Of a stretch of DNA of 64,000 nucleotides, positions 28,633 through 40,867 are shown piece after piece. Each line of letters begins with the position of its first letter. The stretch's first letter is position 1. Under the pieces are notes generated by a model, which saw nothing but the letters and a program-made list of their open reading frames with translations, was not told where the DNA came from and did not search any database. Source of the DNA: Saccoglossus kowalevskii (Eukaryota; Hemichordata; Enteropneusta; Harrimaniidae); contig NW_003142305.1 in NCBI RefSeq assembly GCF_000003605.2, positions 187,283-251,282 on the forward strand, in the 5' to 3' direction. The position numbers were made by a program, and so were the translations under genes.

Positions 28633-30263
28633 TCACGGTTTACATACTGCACAGCCGCAGGAGAGAATGTATCTATATGTTGCATAGGCGAACTGGTTCT
28701 TCCTACAGCGCAGGCGCACAGCTTTGATGTTCGATTGTTGGTCTTGGCAACTTTGGCATTTATATTTGAAAGGATGACGTAGAACGTCGCGAAACGTCAC
28801 AACTGGGTCGGTGGATGAAGTGTCCTCACAGCTTCCACTGCAACGAGACATCAATACAATCTGCGGAGAAAATGTGTATGGTATCGTGAAAACAAATCTA
28901 ATTACTGCAACTAATTAGAAGATGAACTGCATTTATCACAGAATGTAAATAATACACAGAAGCAAGAAAGAAGCTATTCACAGAAAATTATCTTATCTTA
29001 TCTTATCTTATCTTATCTTATCTTATCTTATCTTATCTTATCTTATCTTATCTTATCTTATCTTATCTTATCTTATCTTATCTCATAACAATTCCAAACA
29101 AGTTTCATGCGAACACAATGAACGTTCAATAGACAGAACATTAAATTCTAATACTAGTAGTTGTAACCTCATTCCACGAGGTGCGAATTTGAAAAGGTGC
29201 AGTTAATGGAGCCATTCATTGAAAAAGCTATTCCAAGAAGATTTATTGAGGAGAGAACTATTGCTATTCTTTGATTACAGGGTTGAAATTTTGCAATTCT
29301 CTCCAGACAAGAAATATTGCGTGCAATTTCTGCAGTATAGGGAACGATTTTGAGATTTGTTTGAGGGGAGCTACATTGTAAATCTTGGGTTAGAGAATTT
29401 TCCTAGATTGTTTAGGATTGTTTTTAGAGTGACCATTTTGTCCATTTAGTGAGACAAAATTGTTCGGATCCGTGTATGTTCCTGCATTTAAAAAAAGGCC
29501 AATCTTATACAAATTTCTGGGCAGATGGAAAAAAACAAAGAATTATTTTGCGGGCAGGGAAAAACGTGCTAAGAAACGTGTGGAAGGAAACATGACCTTC
29601 AAAAAGATGGGAGTGAGCAAAAATATCAAAAGCCTCGTATGGAAGTTGGGAAAATCTCTAGCCAGAGGGTAGGATATGAACGGCTTTTAATTTCCCTTTC
29701 TAAAAGTCTACATTCCAGGCCAAATTTCTAGATCTTTGAAATAAGTTTTGTCATGAAAAGAACATTAAGGTATATCACTCGTTGGTTGCACCCGTTTGAA
29801 CCCGTTCTTGGAACGACCCCGCACTCGCTCGATAAACATACTGATAATATACAGATGGAGTCAGTTATCGTTTATTAAAACCCAAGGCCCCAAAACAATT
29901 AGACACACTACGACAATTCCATCGTCAAATCTGCGTCTCGTTGGCTAGCCTTATTTTAAGCCTGTGTTTTAGGTGGGGACAATAAGTTCCAAAACTGAAA
30001 AAATTGACCACCATTCTCAAGCATCCATTAAAATATACTTAATGTTGACGTCAGACTTGGCATGGACTCGGAGTAGTACATATGTAGAATATTCTCAGTG
30101 GTTACCTTGTCATTACATTTCTTCTTTGGGTGAGTGATGCTCTGTGTGTAGTAGTATCTCATGCACTTCGTTTCCATGGCAACATCTTGTGTGAATACCA
30201 CAATAAGAAGAGCAAACAGGAGTATTATATATGGTCTATGTAGTAAATCATCCATGCCTTTTC
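28633..30263 (-). CDS. NDP: Norrin (NDP) orthologue, cystine-knot secreted ligand
   Basis: Norrin is a secreted cystine-knot ligand which in vertebrates binds Frizzled-4 with LRP5/6 and activates beta-catenin signalling. Coding exons: 30255-30106 (50 codons, preceded by a good acceptor at 30264 and 8 nt of UTR, so an upstream noncoding exon is expected) and 28860-28633 (stop TGA). The 125-residue product has a signal peptide (about 1-23; hydrophobic IILLFALLIVVF), then CMRYYYTQSITHPKKKC, VLMSRCSGSC, a C-x-x-C at 85-88, KAVRLRC, and ATYRYILSCGCAVC. These blocks match vertebrate norrin closely, and the intron falls after Lys50, equivalent to human Lys58. Ten cysteines are present against eleven in human: the position of human Cys95, used in an intermolecular disulfide, is Ser87. 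The first exon and promoter are not located. Confidence 0.93.
28988..29083. repeat. Pentanucleotide (TTATC)n microsatellite in NDP intron
   Basis: About 19 uninterrupted copies of TTATC lie in the intron between the two NDP coding exons, about 130 bp from the exon 28633-28860. Confidence 0.97.
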
Positions 30264-32639
30264 CTGTAGAAATTAGAAAAATAAAGTTCGATGGATATAA
30301 AAGAGAAAATAAAGTCGAACCAGGCTTTTCTGATTACTGTATATGATGACTTAATTAATCGAAATTTTCCCACGTGTTGTGCGACAGTGAGTCTTTTCTA
30401 CTAGAAAGAAACTATAACTAGCAATAATACACACGACAGTACAATATAGGCTAACATTTCTACGGCATTCTTGTATTATCTACGGTTATTGCATCTACAC
30501 ATGTGTATGGTAAGAAACATTGTAATGCGGTGCACCCAAAGTGCCAAGGGTACTGGATTTTTCGATATGACTGATTTCCAAGAAATGGAATGTTGCATCT
30601 CGATTGTTATAGGGTGAATAGCGCCCTCATATGAAATGATCAATAATTGCTACATAACTGTGTAATTGTGTTTCGTTTCGAAATGTGTTCATCTAGACTA
30701 TAAACATCTGGCTTGGCTTACATTAAACATTAATAAAGTAATTGTTCACATTAAACTATAATAAAGTAATGTTTTGATCGAAGTCAAAGTGATGTGACCG
30801 AGAATAAAGTTTCTTAAAAATGTGTTTTAATGCAGGGGAAATACAAGCATATTTAAATACAATAATGCACGAGTTTATATGGGAAGGTACTTTTAATGTT
30901 GTGAATGTTTGTATCATAGACGCAAACTTAAATAACTGTGATTGAATAATGCATTACAAAAACAATTATTATTGGTGTAGCCGAACTTGTATATTATTTT
31001 AGATTGGAATATGAATAAAATGCATGCAAATGTGGTTTAGGATTCAAAAACTAGTACGCCAAGAATTGAATACAGTCATTCACAAGGAATAGTACAACAA
31101 AGTTTCAAAAATTTGTGTTCCATTCCTAGGAATGTAATAGTATTACAGCATCACTACCAGTAAGTGAAAACAATATGCTAATATAATATTTGGATGTAGG
31201 CTAGATAGGGGGGGGGGGGGTCAATAATGAGCAGCGAAATATGTGACTTGCACGCAAGTCTCTATGGGAGTAAATTTAAAATGGTTCATTGCCCGGTAAA
31301 CTAACAAATGATTTGCCTGTAAATGTTATATAGTTCGCGTAATACTCTGTACCTACTCTATTCTGGTACATTCTAAACTAAAGATGTCACTACTCTACTA
31401 ATCCCACGCAACGTAAGTGAGTATCGAAACATGTGATTTCAGTTAGAACTAAACATTCTTTTAAAATTCATGTGACATTTTCATTAACTTGTTCACCGTG
31501 TGGCTGCTGTCACAAGTGTGGAGATTTTAATTGTTGATTTTAACAACAATACTTATAGGCAAATACCTATCCGCGGATTCCACGGGGTATTAGTTTGAAG
31601 GATATGTATTAGTAATGGAATGTCCAGGAATACGATAGCCCGGACATACACACTATGGGTAACACTATTTAGAGTAAATAAGCAAAATGTGTTGTTATTT
31701 ATTGACATTGTTGTTTAAACCGTATTTATTTATTTGTCATTAGCTAAAATGTACCAAGCTTACATCGAGATAAACTGTAGAACACGTTGACATAGCTGCA
31801 TGCAATTTTAGCGGATTTGTCTTTTGGAATGATTTGACAGAATCTTAATTTAGCTAAAGTGTCGACTATCTCATTGTGAAAATATAAATTAGCTGCATCT
31901 TGAATTAGCGAAATTATAGATTAGCTAAATTAGCTAAAATAACATGCTAGCTAAAAGACATGTTTTACGTTATATGCGCGTGCGTTATTCTGTCACGGCC
32001 AGTGCGAAAACAATTGGGTCGACCTGGTATGGTAAGATCGGTTAATTTCCTCTCAAAACGCGCAATGATATGCAATAAATAGTGCTCTAACTAAAATGTT
32101 ATTATAAAATTGTGAGTTGTGAGTTGATATGAACAGTCCAAGTGTTCCGTTAACCACTATTACTACACTTCGACTAACTTCACCATCCGGCAAAACATGG
32201 CTTATATACGTCGTCAACAGTTAAATACTGCTCGGACCAATAAATATGAAATATAGTATGCAATACTAGTATTTGATAATCATTGCAAATATTCAAAATA
32301 GCTAGCCGTTTCGGACATTCTGGTCCTTAATCAACGGTTTTCGTTTTTTTTTTTATATTATATCAATAAATCGTGGTACATAGAGTAATAATGGTGTTAG
32401 TTGTTGTCATATGCTATATGTACCATCCCGTCTAATCTATATGTCTAAGGGCATCCATCCAGAAGCGCTTTGGAAAAATAAAACATGCAACGTTATTTTT
32501 CCATGCGCAGCGCCACAAAAAAGTGAGATAGACTAAACCGTGAGAAAGTACGTTCTAATTGTTAATGCATGCAGTGGGTGTGCCAAGGCCTAAAATAGTA
32601 TCCATATCAAAGTGCAACAATATTACATGCCGTACGTAA
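30264..32639. other. No gene recognised; upstream of NDP
   Basis: AT-rich DNA with a G homopolymer at about 31208-31219 and a TAGCTAAA-rich stretch at 31845-31955 that resembles the element at 44917-45129. A noncoding first exon of NDP is expected in or beyond this region but cannot be seen. Confidence 0.4.
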
Positions 32640-33010
32640 TGTGTCACTCCGCGGGATGTCGCAACCCTAATTACCCCCTAAGTTGACAAAAATTAGAAAT
32701 CCTGCAAACTGGAGCGCGCGCGATTCAGCTGGGTTTGATCATTTCTCAAACTTGTGACGTCAGAGATCGAAATTGTGCGTCAAATGCTGGCCTCTGTCGG
32801 TGAGGTCTCCCGCTATTCTGCAATTTCGCACAGACCTGTCTGCACGTGGCGGAAATGAAACGTAGCACTGTGATGCCAAGCTCAATTTTGTCGGGAGATG
32901 GTCAATTTTATTCCGGATTAACTGTTAATCAAACAAAATGACTGTGGACAACGTCAAACACACAAATTGTTTTTCAACCTGCGATATGACGTCAGACGTC
33001 ACGTCGAAAA
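32640..33010. promoter_or_regulatory. CpG-rich patch with two CRE palindromes, candidate NDP promoter
   Basis: CpG density rises against the AT-rich background (GCGCGCGCGATT, CCGCGGGATG). Perfect TGACGTCA palindromes lie at about 32756-32763 and 32986-32993, the second followed by GACGTCACGTCG. It lies about 2.4 kb upstream of the acceptor of the first NDP coding exon, a fitting place for the noncoding first exon and promoter. This is inference from composition only. Confidence 0.25.
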
Positions 33011-36000
33011 AGGGTGAATTCAAGTTGACTAACGATTGATATAACGATTCTCACGTACATTTAGAAATCACATTCCTGTATAAGTACATCGTCAGCTCAT
33101 AGCAAGATATCTCGCCCCCTGCCTGGTTTTGTATATTATGACTGCAGGATCCATTGCACATTTTCGAGGTCTGAATATCGAATTTGTTAAAACTGTCGCC
33201 GTTTTGTTTTGTCGAGTGGTTTCCTGTCTCTTTGTGCAACATTCCCTGACATTATTATTTGAATGCATGCCCGTTCTATAGCTTTTACTCTGGAACATAC
33301 TTCATAGAAAATAGGTTGTTACATTGTAATTGTGGCGATTCTGTGTCTATATATGAACAAAACCAACCTGGAAATGTGCTTGTATCGTCGCGCTTCGACA
33401 AATTAAAAAGTGATATAAATAAGATCTAAACGTAAGTAAACTTTCATCATGACAAAAAAGTGATAGGTCTGTTTCGTAGACCAAACATTTCTATCGCTTG
33501 TTTCTGGATATAGAATGAAGTGAATAATGGAACGTGGTCAAATTTGTAAATATATAGAAGTGTCTATAATGGATGTGTTGAGATTGTCAGTTGGTATCCA
33601 TTGGAGCATTTTCTTTCTGAAAAATCGACTCAGTGTTCGAGGTTTCTCTGTCAGAGTTACATGGGTTACATAGTATACAAATACAACTAACAAATGTAAG
33701 AGTCGTCGATGCATTTATTGATATTTTAATGCCTACGTACTGTATTTTACAATGCATTTTTTCTAAGATGTTGTTCGTTTTGGTAATGAGGTGTATGTTC
33801 AGCAGAGAAGATTACAAATGAAAACTATTATTTTCGCCGTGATGTGAACAAAAGGTTGCTCGAGCTAAAGCGCAGACTGAGGCTGAGGCGAGGATATGTA
33901 AATACTACTGAATGTATAACAAGTGAAAGGCTTACCTTAAAGACGTGAAATACGCACACCTATAGTTGATATCTTACAAGCACGCAATAAATCTCAGTAT
34001 GGTTCAAACGCTTATATTGCTGGAACATAAGGCACTCCCATCTCGACCCCGTTAATCTAGTGAGATCATCATATACAAATCGGAGGATAGGAGATACAGT
34101 CGACTTGTGGTTGAGTATGTATGCCCGAGCGTTGTGGTACGAATCCAAACTGCTGTCTTTTGACAGCGTTGGGTTAAGTCTTGTCAATTAAACATATCGC
34201 TATTACGCAGGAAACAAGCGCGTCGTGAGAAGGAAATTGAGAACCTCGCTGTGTTTGTTTTGGAGTCCTTGATCGTCGGCAGGGAATTGGTTCGTCTGGT
34301 TGGTTGTGGTGTCGAGTATGGGAGTCTGATCGATGTGGGTAGGTTATCGAATCACGTGTAGTCGCCGGCACCGCTGTGAATAATATTGGCTGGCGCATTG
34401 GGTGGCTGAATTTTAGTTTAACGAGAGTAGGTGAGTGAGAAAATATTAGAATTGTCTCATTAGTACAGCAATTGATGACGCAAGAAAATACATGGTCGGT
34501 AGATCACGAAAAGTTTCATTGTCCCAGTTTAGTTACGATTATTATGAATATGAGTATATTCCATAAAAAGTGCAGATAGCTGTTATTAACAAATCAGTGG
34601 AATTTTCTGAAAAGCTGTTTAATAAAATTTATAGAAAATAACAATATTAAATTTGCGTTGATATTGAATCAAAGCGAATACAATAGTTAGATTTTCAAGT
34701 GCGGGCGTGTTGGAGTGGGCGTGGACTGCAGACTGAGTTTCTCCGACCACCGTATTAGGTTCCAGGCTTAGTCACTAGTACTACTGTTGTATTAAAGAAT
34801 AATTTACCAATTTACGTGTTTCGCATAAACACAACATCTGAATCAGGTACAATCGTTATTATAACTGTAATCACGAGGTACCAATAGTGCATGTGATTAT
34901 TATGTCAACCGCATTCAGATTAAGATCTCTAAATTAAAGCGGGAGAGTCGTCACCTGCGCAAGCGACATACGGCCATAGCGTGTCGTAGTTTACAAACAA
35001 GCGTCTACCCGTGAGCCTTTACATGAAGTTATGCGAACTGCCAAGAACAAGTCACTAGAAATCAATTAATTGTGTCGCTTAATTTAAAGATTGTAACGCA
35101 TTAGAATTTAATTGTGTACAATGAACAAAGTTAGTAACCAACCACGTGATTTACTAAGCTGTCTTTCAATCCATGGTGATTGGAGTTTATTTCTGTTGGT
35201 ATGCATATTATAATAAAACATACACCTTATAAATTAAAAACATTATAATGTTCTAAGGATTACAGACACGTTTAACATGTATGTCATGATTTCGTGCATT
35301 GGTTGATAAACGCCTGAATAATGACGACAATACAGCGTTACGTGACGTATGTAATCATGTGTTTAGTGACGACATCTCTGGTAAATTAATCTTACGGGTT
35401 TGTATTTGCATGAACACCCGACTCATTTGCAGTTGCAACTCGACAGTTAATCCATATTTGACCTACTCAGTTACATCATTATAGTTCTAATGACACCGAT
35501 ATGTATGTACTAGTATTCACTCTTGTCAAAAGTCGTGAAGTTAAACTGTACTTGTGCAATTGCGTACGATCGTGTTGGTACTTCGTATGGTAATCACGTG
35601 GTACATCCAGAATCCCAGTACGTGACATACTCATCCTGTAGTTTAATCCCAACGCTGTCACCTGGGTTAAAACAAAATAGCACCCTCGTCAGTTTTTCGC
35701 ATTTAGAGGTTTAAAACGGAGTAATATGGAATAATATGTTTTATTTTCTTTGTTTACACATTATTTGGCAGATTGTATATAGACAACGTGTATTTAGTGC
35801 GCCATCTCTGGCAATACATGAGATATTTTCTTCAATTCATTGTCTAGTCAAAATACTCGTTATAGCTGCATCACGGATAAAATTGTACGGTAGAAGTTTA
35901 CTTTCCAGCCAGAGATTGAGCTGACAAATTACTATCTGTTACCTCGGAGCTTAAAATACAACTGACTAGACCAATTCATTTTATTATTTTGTTTCCCCAT

Positions 36001-36485
36001 TTTAAACTAAACTAAAGAAACACAGCTATGATATACGGTCACCGTGAAATGTACGGTAAAATTCGTGTGCTTGGTGCAAGCTATATGCTCTCAATACAAT
36101 GTGAACATAGATTTTAAAAAGTTCAACTTTTAACCCCCGGGGATAATCCCTTTGGGTTTTTTGTTGTATCTGGTCTCAAATGGGATCCACATATTTCAGG
36201 GGTTTGGTCTATAATGGGGTCCACAATGACTGTTTGTCAAATGGGTATGGGTCTAAAAAGGGGTTTATTTTTTTCAAATAGTATTTGAACTTTTTTTTTT
36301 TTTGCATTTTGTGTAATTTACCGGATTTTCCAAATGTTTTTGATAAACATTAAATTGGTCTAAAATGGGCTCTGGGTTTTCACAGTGCGGGCTACACACC
36401 TACACCATATCGGCAGCCAAGTACCCCCCCCCCCAACTGTATTTACGGTGTAAGACTTCAGAAATGTTTTCATTATTTTGCACAG
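33011..36485. other. No gene recognised; repeat-containing spacer
   Basis: It contains a partial copy of the short inverted-repeat element at 34950-35015 and a low-complexity T/G-rich stretch at 36130-36310 (repeats like AAATGGG and GGGGT). Open frames lack splice or motif support. Confidence 0.4.
34950..35015. mobile_element. Partial copy of the short inverted-repeat element
   Basis: The left end GTCACCTGCGCAAGCG and the inner block GTTTACAAACAAGCGTC match the element at 25834-25927. The right inverted terminus is missing, so this is a truncated copy. Confidence 0.5.
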
Positions 36486-36790
36486 ACCGACCCATGCCCG
36501 AGGTGGAGACACCGTCCCAGGCTCCGTCATGGTGCTGTACATCAACGGAACGGACGCATGGAATAGACTGCAGTGCCTGCGTCAAATACGCGTCGTAACC
36601 GATTTAAGTGGTAGTCGACATAAAAAGTTTGACCAGCTGAGGTTTTTGTTCAGTACTAGGCCACATACCGAAGACAATCCTGAAAAGTGGGAACAGTGGA
36701 AAGGTCGCCAAACATTGCATCGGCGCCGGATTCGTCGCGATCGGCTACACAACGGTACATTTTGTTTATGAGCAGTTGTCAAATCCGTAA
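36486..36790 (+). pseudogene. Orphan exon-like segment with a frame switch
   Basis: A good acceptor (tttcattattttgcacag) is followed by a GC-richer open segment. One frame reads GSVMVLYINGTDAWNRLQC onwards; from about 36661 a different frame reads KSGNSGKVAKHC and GAGFVAIGYTTVHFVYE to TAA at 36788. A second acceptor-like TACTAG at 36655-36660 could mark the switch. I do not recognise the family and found no partner exons. It may be a broken gene fragment or a misread terminal exon. Antisense frames are partly open too. Confidence 0.25.
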
Positions 36791-36940
36791 AAAAGTAAAA
36801 TATGAATGACATTTTTTGAATGATTTACTGTGATGGTAATGGTAAAGAACTACCTTAATGAAGAGCGTCGGTATTTACCGTATATGCTATGTTTTCATTG
36901 TCCACATTTTGGAGATGGCCATTGCAAATTGGCGCTAAGG

Positions 36941-37018
36941 ACACAGTAACAATGTTTAACTTATTAAAAATAAAAATCGGAGAAAACGATCGATAGTTAC
37001 AGCTATTGTCGCTTTAAA
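36941..37018 (+). repeat. Dispersed repeat, copy 1 (homologous to 53621-53697)
   Basis: ACACAGTAA, then AATAAAAATC.GAGAAAA, GATCGATAGTTA.AGCTATTG and CTTTAAA recur in the same order at 53621-53697, with small indels. It lies directly before the hairpin at 37022-37115. Confidence 0.6.
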
Positions 37019-37021
37019 GGG

Positions 37022-37115
37022 CGGTGGTCGTCGCGAAGCGCGTGTTCGAATTTCATGTAAACAAACAATGTATTTTAAACGCCACGGTGTTCTTTATGTC
37101 GCGCGACGACCACCG
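37022..37115. mobile_element. Hairpin element with perfect 14-bp inverted termini
   Basis: CGGTGGTCGTCGCG at 37022-37035 is the exact reverse complement of CGCGACGACCACCG at 37102-37115. The interior is about 66 bp and noncoding. A nonautonomous inverted-repeat element is likely. Confidence 0.6.
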
Positions 37116-37189
37116 TCCTGACACTGAATCGACACAGCTACAACTTGAATGGTATGAACAATCAAGTGAAAATACTTCTTATTAGTTAC

Positions 37190-40100
37190 CTTTCCATATC
37201 CCCAAATCACTCATAAATTCAAGAGAATCATTGGTCCTGCTATAAAATTCAAACATCGATCCATTTGATGCACTCAGCCAATCAGCCTCCGATAAAGAGT
37301 ACCACGTGGGATTGCCGGCTTCTTTGAATACATACGCTCCACTATCGCCGCTGATGGCATAAACTGTATTCGTAGACGCGTCCATTCCGAGAATGTTTGA
37401 GATTGACATGATCCCTGAAGCTTTAATGACAACATTTGTATGATATATTTTTTAAAAAAATGGTTATAAATTATGACGTCATGTAGTAGCCAGTATAATG
37501 TTAGTAAGCCATGACTTGCAAACTGGGATTGGGAAATATGCCCGATTATCCTAGTATATGTTAATATTTTTCCTTATTTCTGGAGGCCTAAATTATAATC
37601 TTGACTGCTTTTTAGGAGATGGTTTATTTCACATTTAGCAATACACTTTCGCCATAAGTCGCGCCCTCTAGTGGCGAAGCGCTTTTGTGACGTCAAAATG
37701 ACGTAGATGAATGAAAGCAAAGTCGTTCAAATCGTCAACTCGTCTGGCTGTCTAGCTGCACGTTATTTATAAAATATTAAATCTCTCGAAAAGACAAGAC
37801 GCTGTGAACGACACAAGGTGACTATCATCATCGATGATTGCGACTGACGAAACACCGACCCTTGTTGTTACACACGGTGACTACCTTTGCTGCAAACCAC
37901 ATTGACTGCCGTGGCCGTATATCACACATTAGAAAAAACAAATCATATTTTCCTACCGTTACCCTCAAACGGTAATGGTCACAGCAGCCGCCAATGTGGT
38001 TTACGTCATAGGTGGGCCTGTATATAATCGTTCCTCATCAACTAGGACGTAGGTCATCTTATCTAATTAAACGTTTTGATTTAATGTGTCACTCACCGTG
38101 AATGTTTGTTGAATTCACCTTGTAGATTTGAAAGCAGTATGGCGAAGAATCCCTAGAACATGAAATAGGAAATAATGTGTTAGTGCTAATGCAAATATTT
38201 GTATCGACTCTGTTCGATTTGTTGATATGTTTTACTTACTTTGAACTGCTGCAGGCAAATAACGCGTCATTTTCAGTGTTTACAAAATATCCACGATCGT
38301 ATGAATCTGCCATTGGAATATAAACAAGTATGATATGAGTTTACGTTCATGTTTGCTTAAAAAGACTAATTCGAATTAAATCAACAATCTGAATTTACAA
38401 CCACGTGTTCAATTTTGTGACGTAATTGCTTACCTGTCAATGGGCAGAGTTGAGTGATCAAATTACAACTGACACATCTCTGGTTTTGATTGTTGGGTAT
38501 ATGACACTGGCACTCCATGGGGTTGCAACAATCACAGTTATTCGCATCAAATGAGGACGAACCGTTGTTACAATCGCAGTAACTGATATTTTCTTGCACA
38601 GCTGTGGAAACGAAAGAATCGGTGATTTTATGTTTACTGCTTGATCTCCGCAAAAATCGAACGATTTGATTTTGTACTAGACTTTCTTTTTTATAGCTCT
38701 ATACTGCGTTGAAGTACTCTTACTTATTCAGGTCTTCCACCAAGACTCGGTAACACTCGGTCGAACCAACGTACTGGTACTTATTTGAATGAGTGGGGGA
38801 GGCACACATTTCAATAAGAAGTGATTACCGCATCAATCAAATAGTTTAAAATACAGACATAGTGGCCATAATACAAGTGAACTTGTGGCGTCACTAAACA
38901 GCGCCCTCGTGTGGAATTACTTCATGCATGTTTTTCTGTAGTTTTGTATTTGATTATATACGAGTTATAAAGGCTATACACTCTCTGGATGCGTCCACGT
39001 TGTCCGCTAGATGTTGTGTCATACCTTGATAGTCTCCACGTCATCATTTTATTTATTTCACAATACGATTAATTCATGTGTATAATTAACTATTTTATTG
39101 TAATTTTTATAATTGAGAAAGAAGATGAAAAATGCGAACATTTAAAAAGTTATACATATTCACCTATAACTGTGTAAGAAAAATTCACATTTATCAAGGA
39201 TTCTGTGAACAGAGAGCCCTCTCTGGAACGATAATGGAGCTGGATAATACCAATAAATTCATGCACTCCAATGACGTCATCGCTGTCGGGATCGATTAAA
39301 AGAGTAATTTGGAATTTCACTTCTCTGTTATACAAACCAAGATTACCTAACTGCATTGAAAGGAAATATCAGATTTAGATTAGAATATATTTGTATTATT
39401 ATTATAATTGAATTGGTATCGTGTGTCGAAATGTGTAATATTTGTGCAATATCAGGTTTCCTATGTATGCTTATAAACAAATGAAATTTGTTACAGACCG
39501 GAGACACAATCAATTATTAAAGAAATAAAACATTAGTTGGCTTTTATTTATCGTAGTGGTTACGAATAATTATCGAACGATGAAATTAAATTATCTATCA
39601 CGCGAACACGTGCTAATAAAGTTTAAAACTATTTAAATAGATCTGCCATACAAATTTACACCGAATTTGTGGTGAAGATATTCATTTTTGCGCCTCAGAA
39701 TATAATTACTGAAAATTGATAAACTTTTATTTTTAATTTATCAATAACATGACTGAGAATGATTGAATAATATACTGTACGTACGTACGTAACATATATT
39801 TCTAATTGGAAACCCTTGTGAATGTGACATATATTGCATTGCCGGACCCTGTGTGATAACACGTTATTGATCACGAACATATACGATCATCCCCTACTTT
39901 ACCTGGAATTGTATAAGCGTGTCGCGTGATTTGTCTACTTCCAGCGTGTTAAGGTGTGGGGAAGAAGCGGAGGCAGCTGAAAACTTGACGAACGGACTGA
40001 GTATCGACGTTATTGTAACATCATAAGCCATGGCTGTCGAATCGCTGCGATGACATATGGACGTAGATATGGTTACATTGTCCCTGAATAAAAACAACGA

Positions 40101-40811
40101 TGTATGCAATTAGATCGTGTAAAGCATAACATTATGCACGGTTTTCTGTGAAAACATTCTTTGCCTAATTGACATATGGCTTTTTCTGATAAACATTGCC
40201 CAGACATACTGCTGAAGCTCATCGTTTTGCTACCCTGTTCAATTCACAATGGCTGACTAACGGCAATTTTGTAATATTCTTAAGTGACTGTGGAATATGT
40301 AGATGTATCTACATATTCAAAATGTATCTATATGTTAATACTATGTGCACTTTAATTGTGCCTGTGAATCTGTGAAAATTTACATAACTAGCCGTACCAC
40401 TAAGCAACTTCACAATTGGTATGCTTACCCATAGTGATTGACATATCATCTTAGTAACATATCACATGTACAGAAACCAACACAAAGTAGTCACATTGTG
40501 TCGGTGACATGTTACATCTATGGAATTTCAAGTTAATTGTAGTACTAGTAATGTGGACAGGATGTGAATTTCACGAGATGAGCTGAAAGCTATGGCATAC
40601 ATCATTTTAAGATTTACCAATCAATCTCAATAAATCGCAGACATTTTCATAGAATCATGCAACAATAGTTAATAAGATTATGAAACAAAGTTTGGATAGA
40701 TACAGATATTGACTAAACTAAATATTAAATATAGCTATTTTAAAAGGACATTTTTTGGGAGCCTATGCAAATAATTGTTTAATAATGATTTTTATAATAA
40801 TTATTGTGACA

Positions 40812-40867
<56 letters not shown>

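Noticed and set aside
29460-29672. Basic 70-codon frame inside the NDP intron
   Set aside because: It has no ATG in good context at its start, no splice signals and no known motif; a chance frame.
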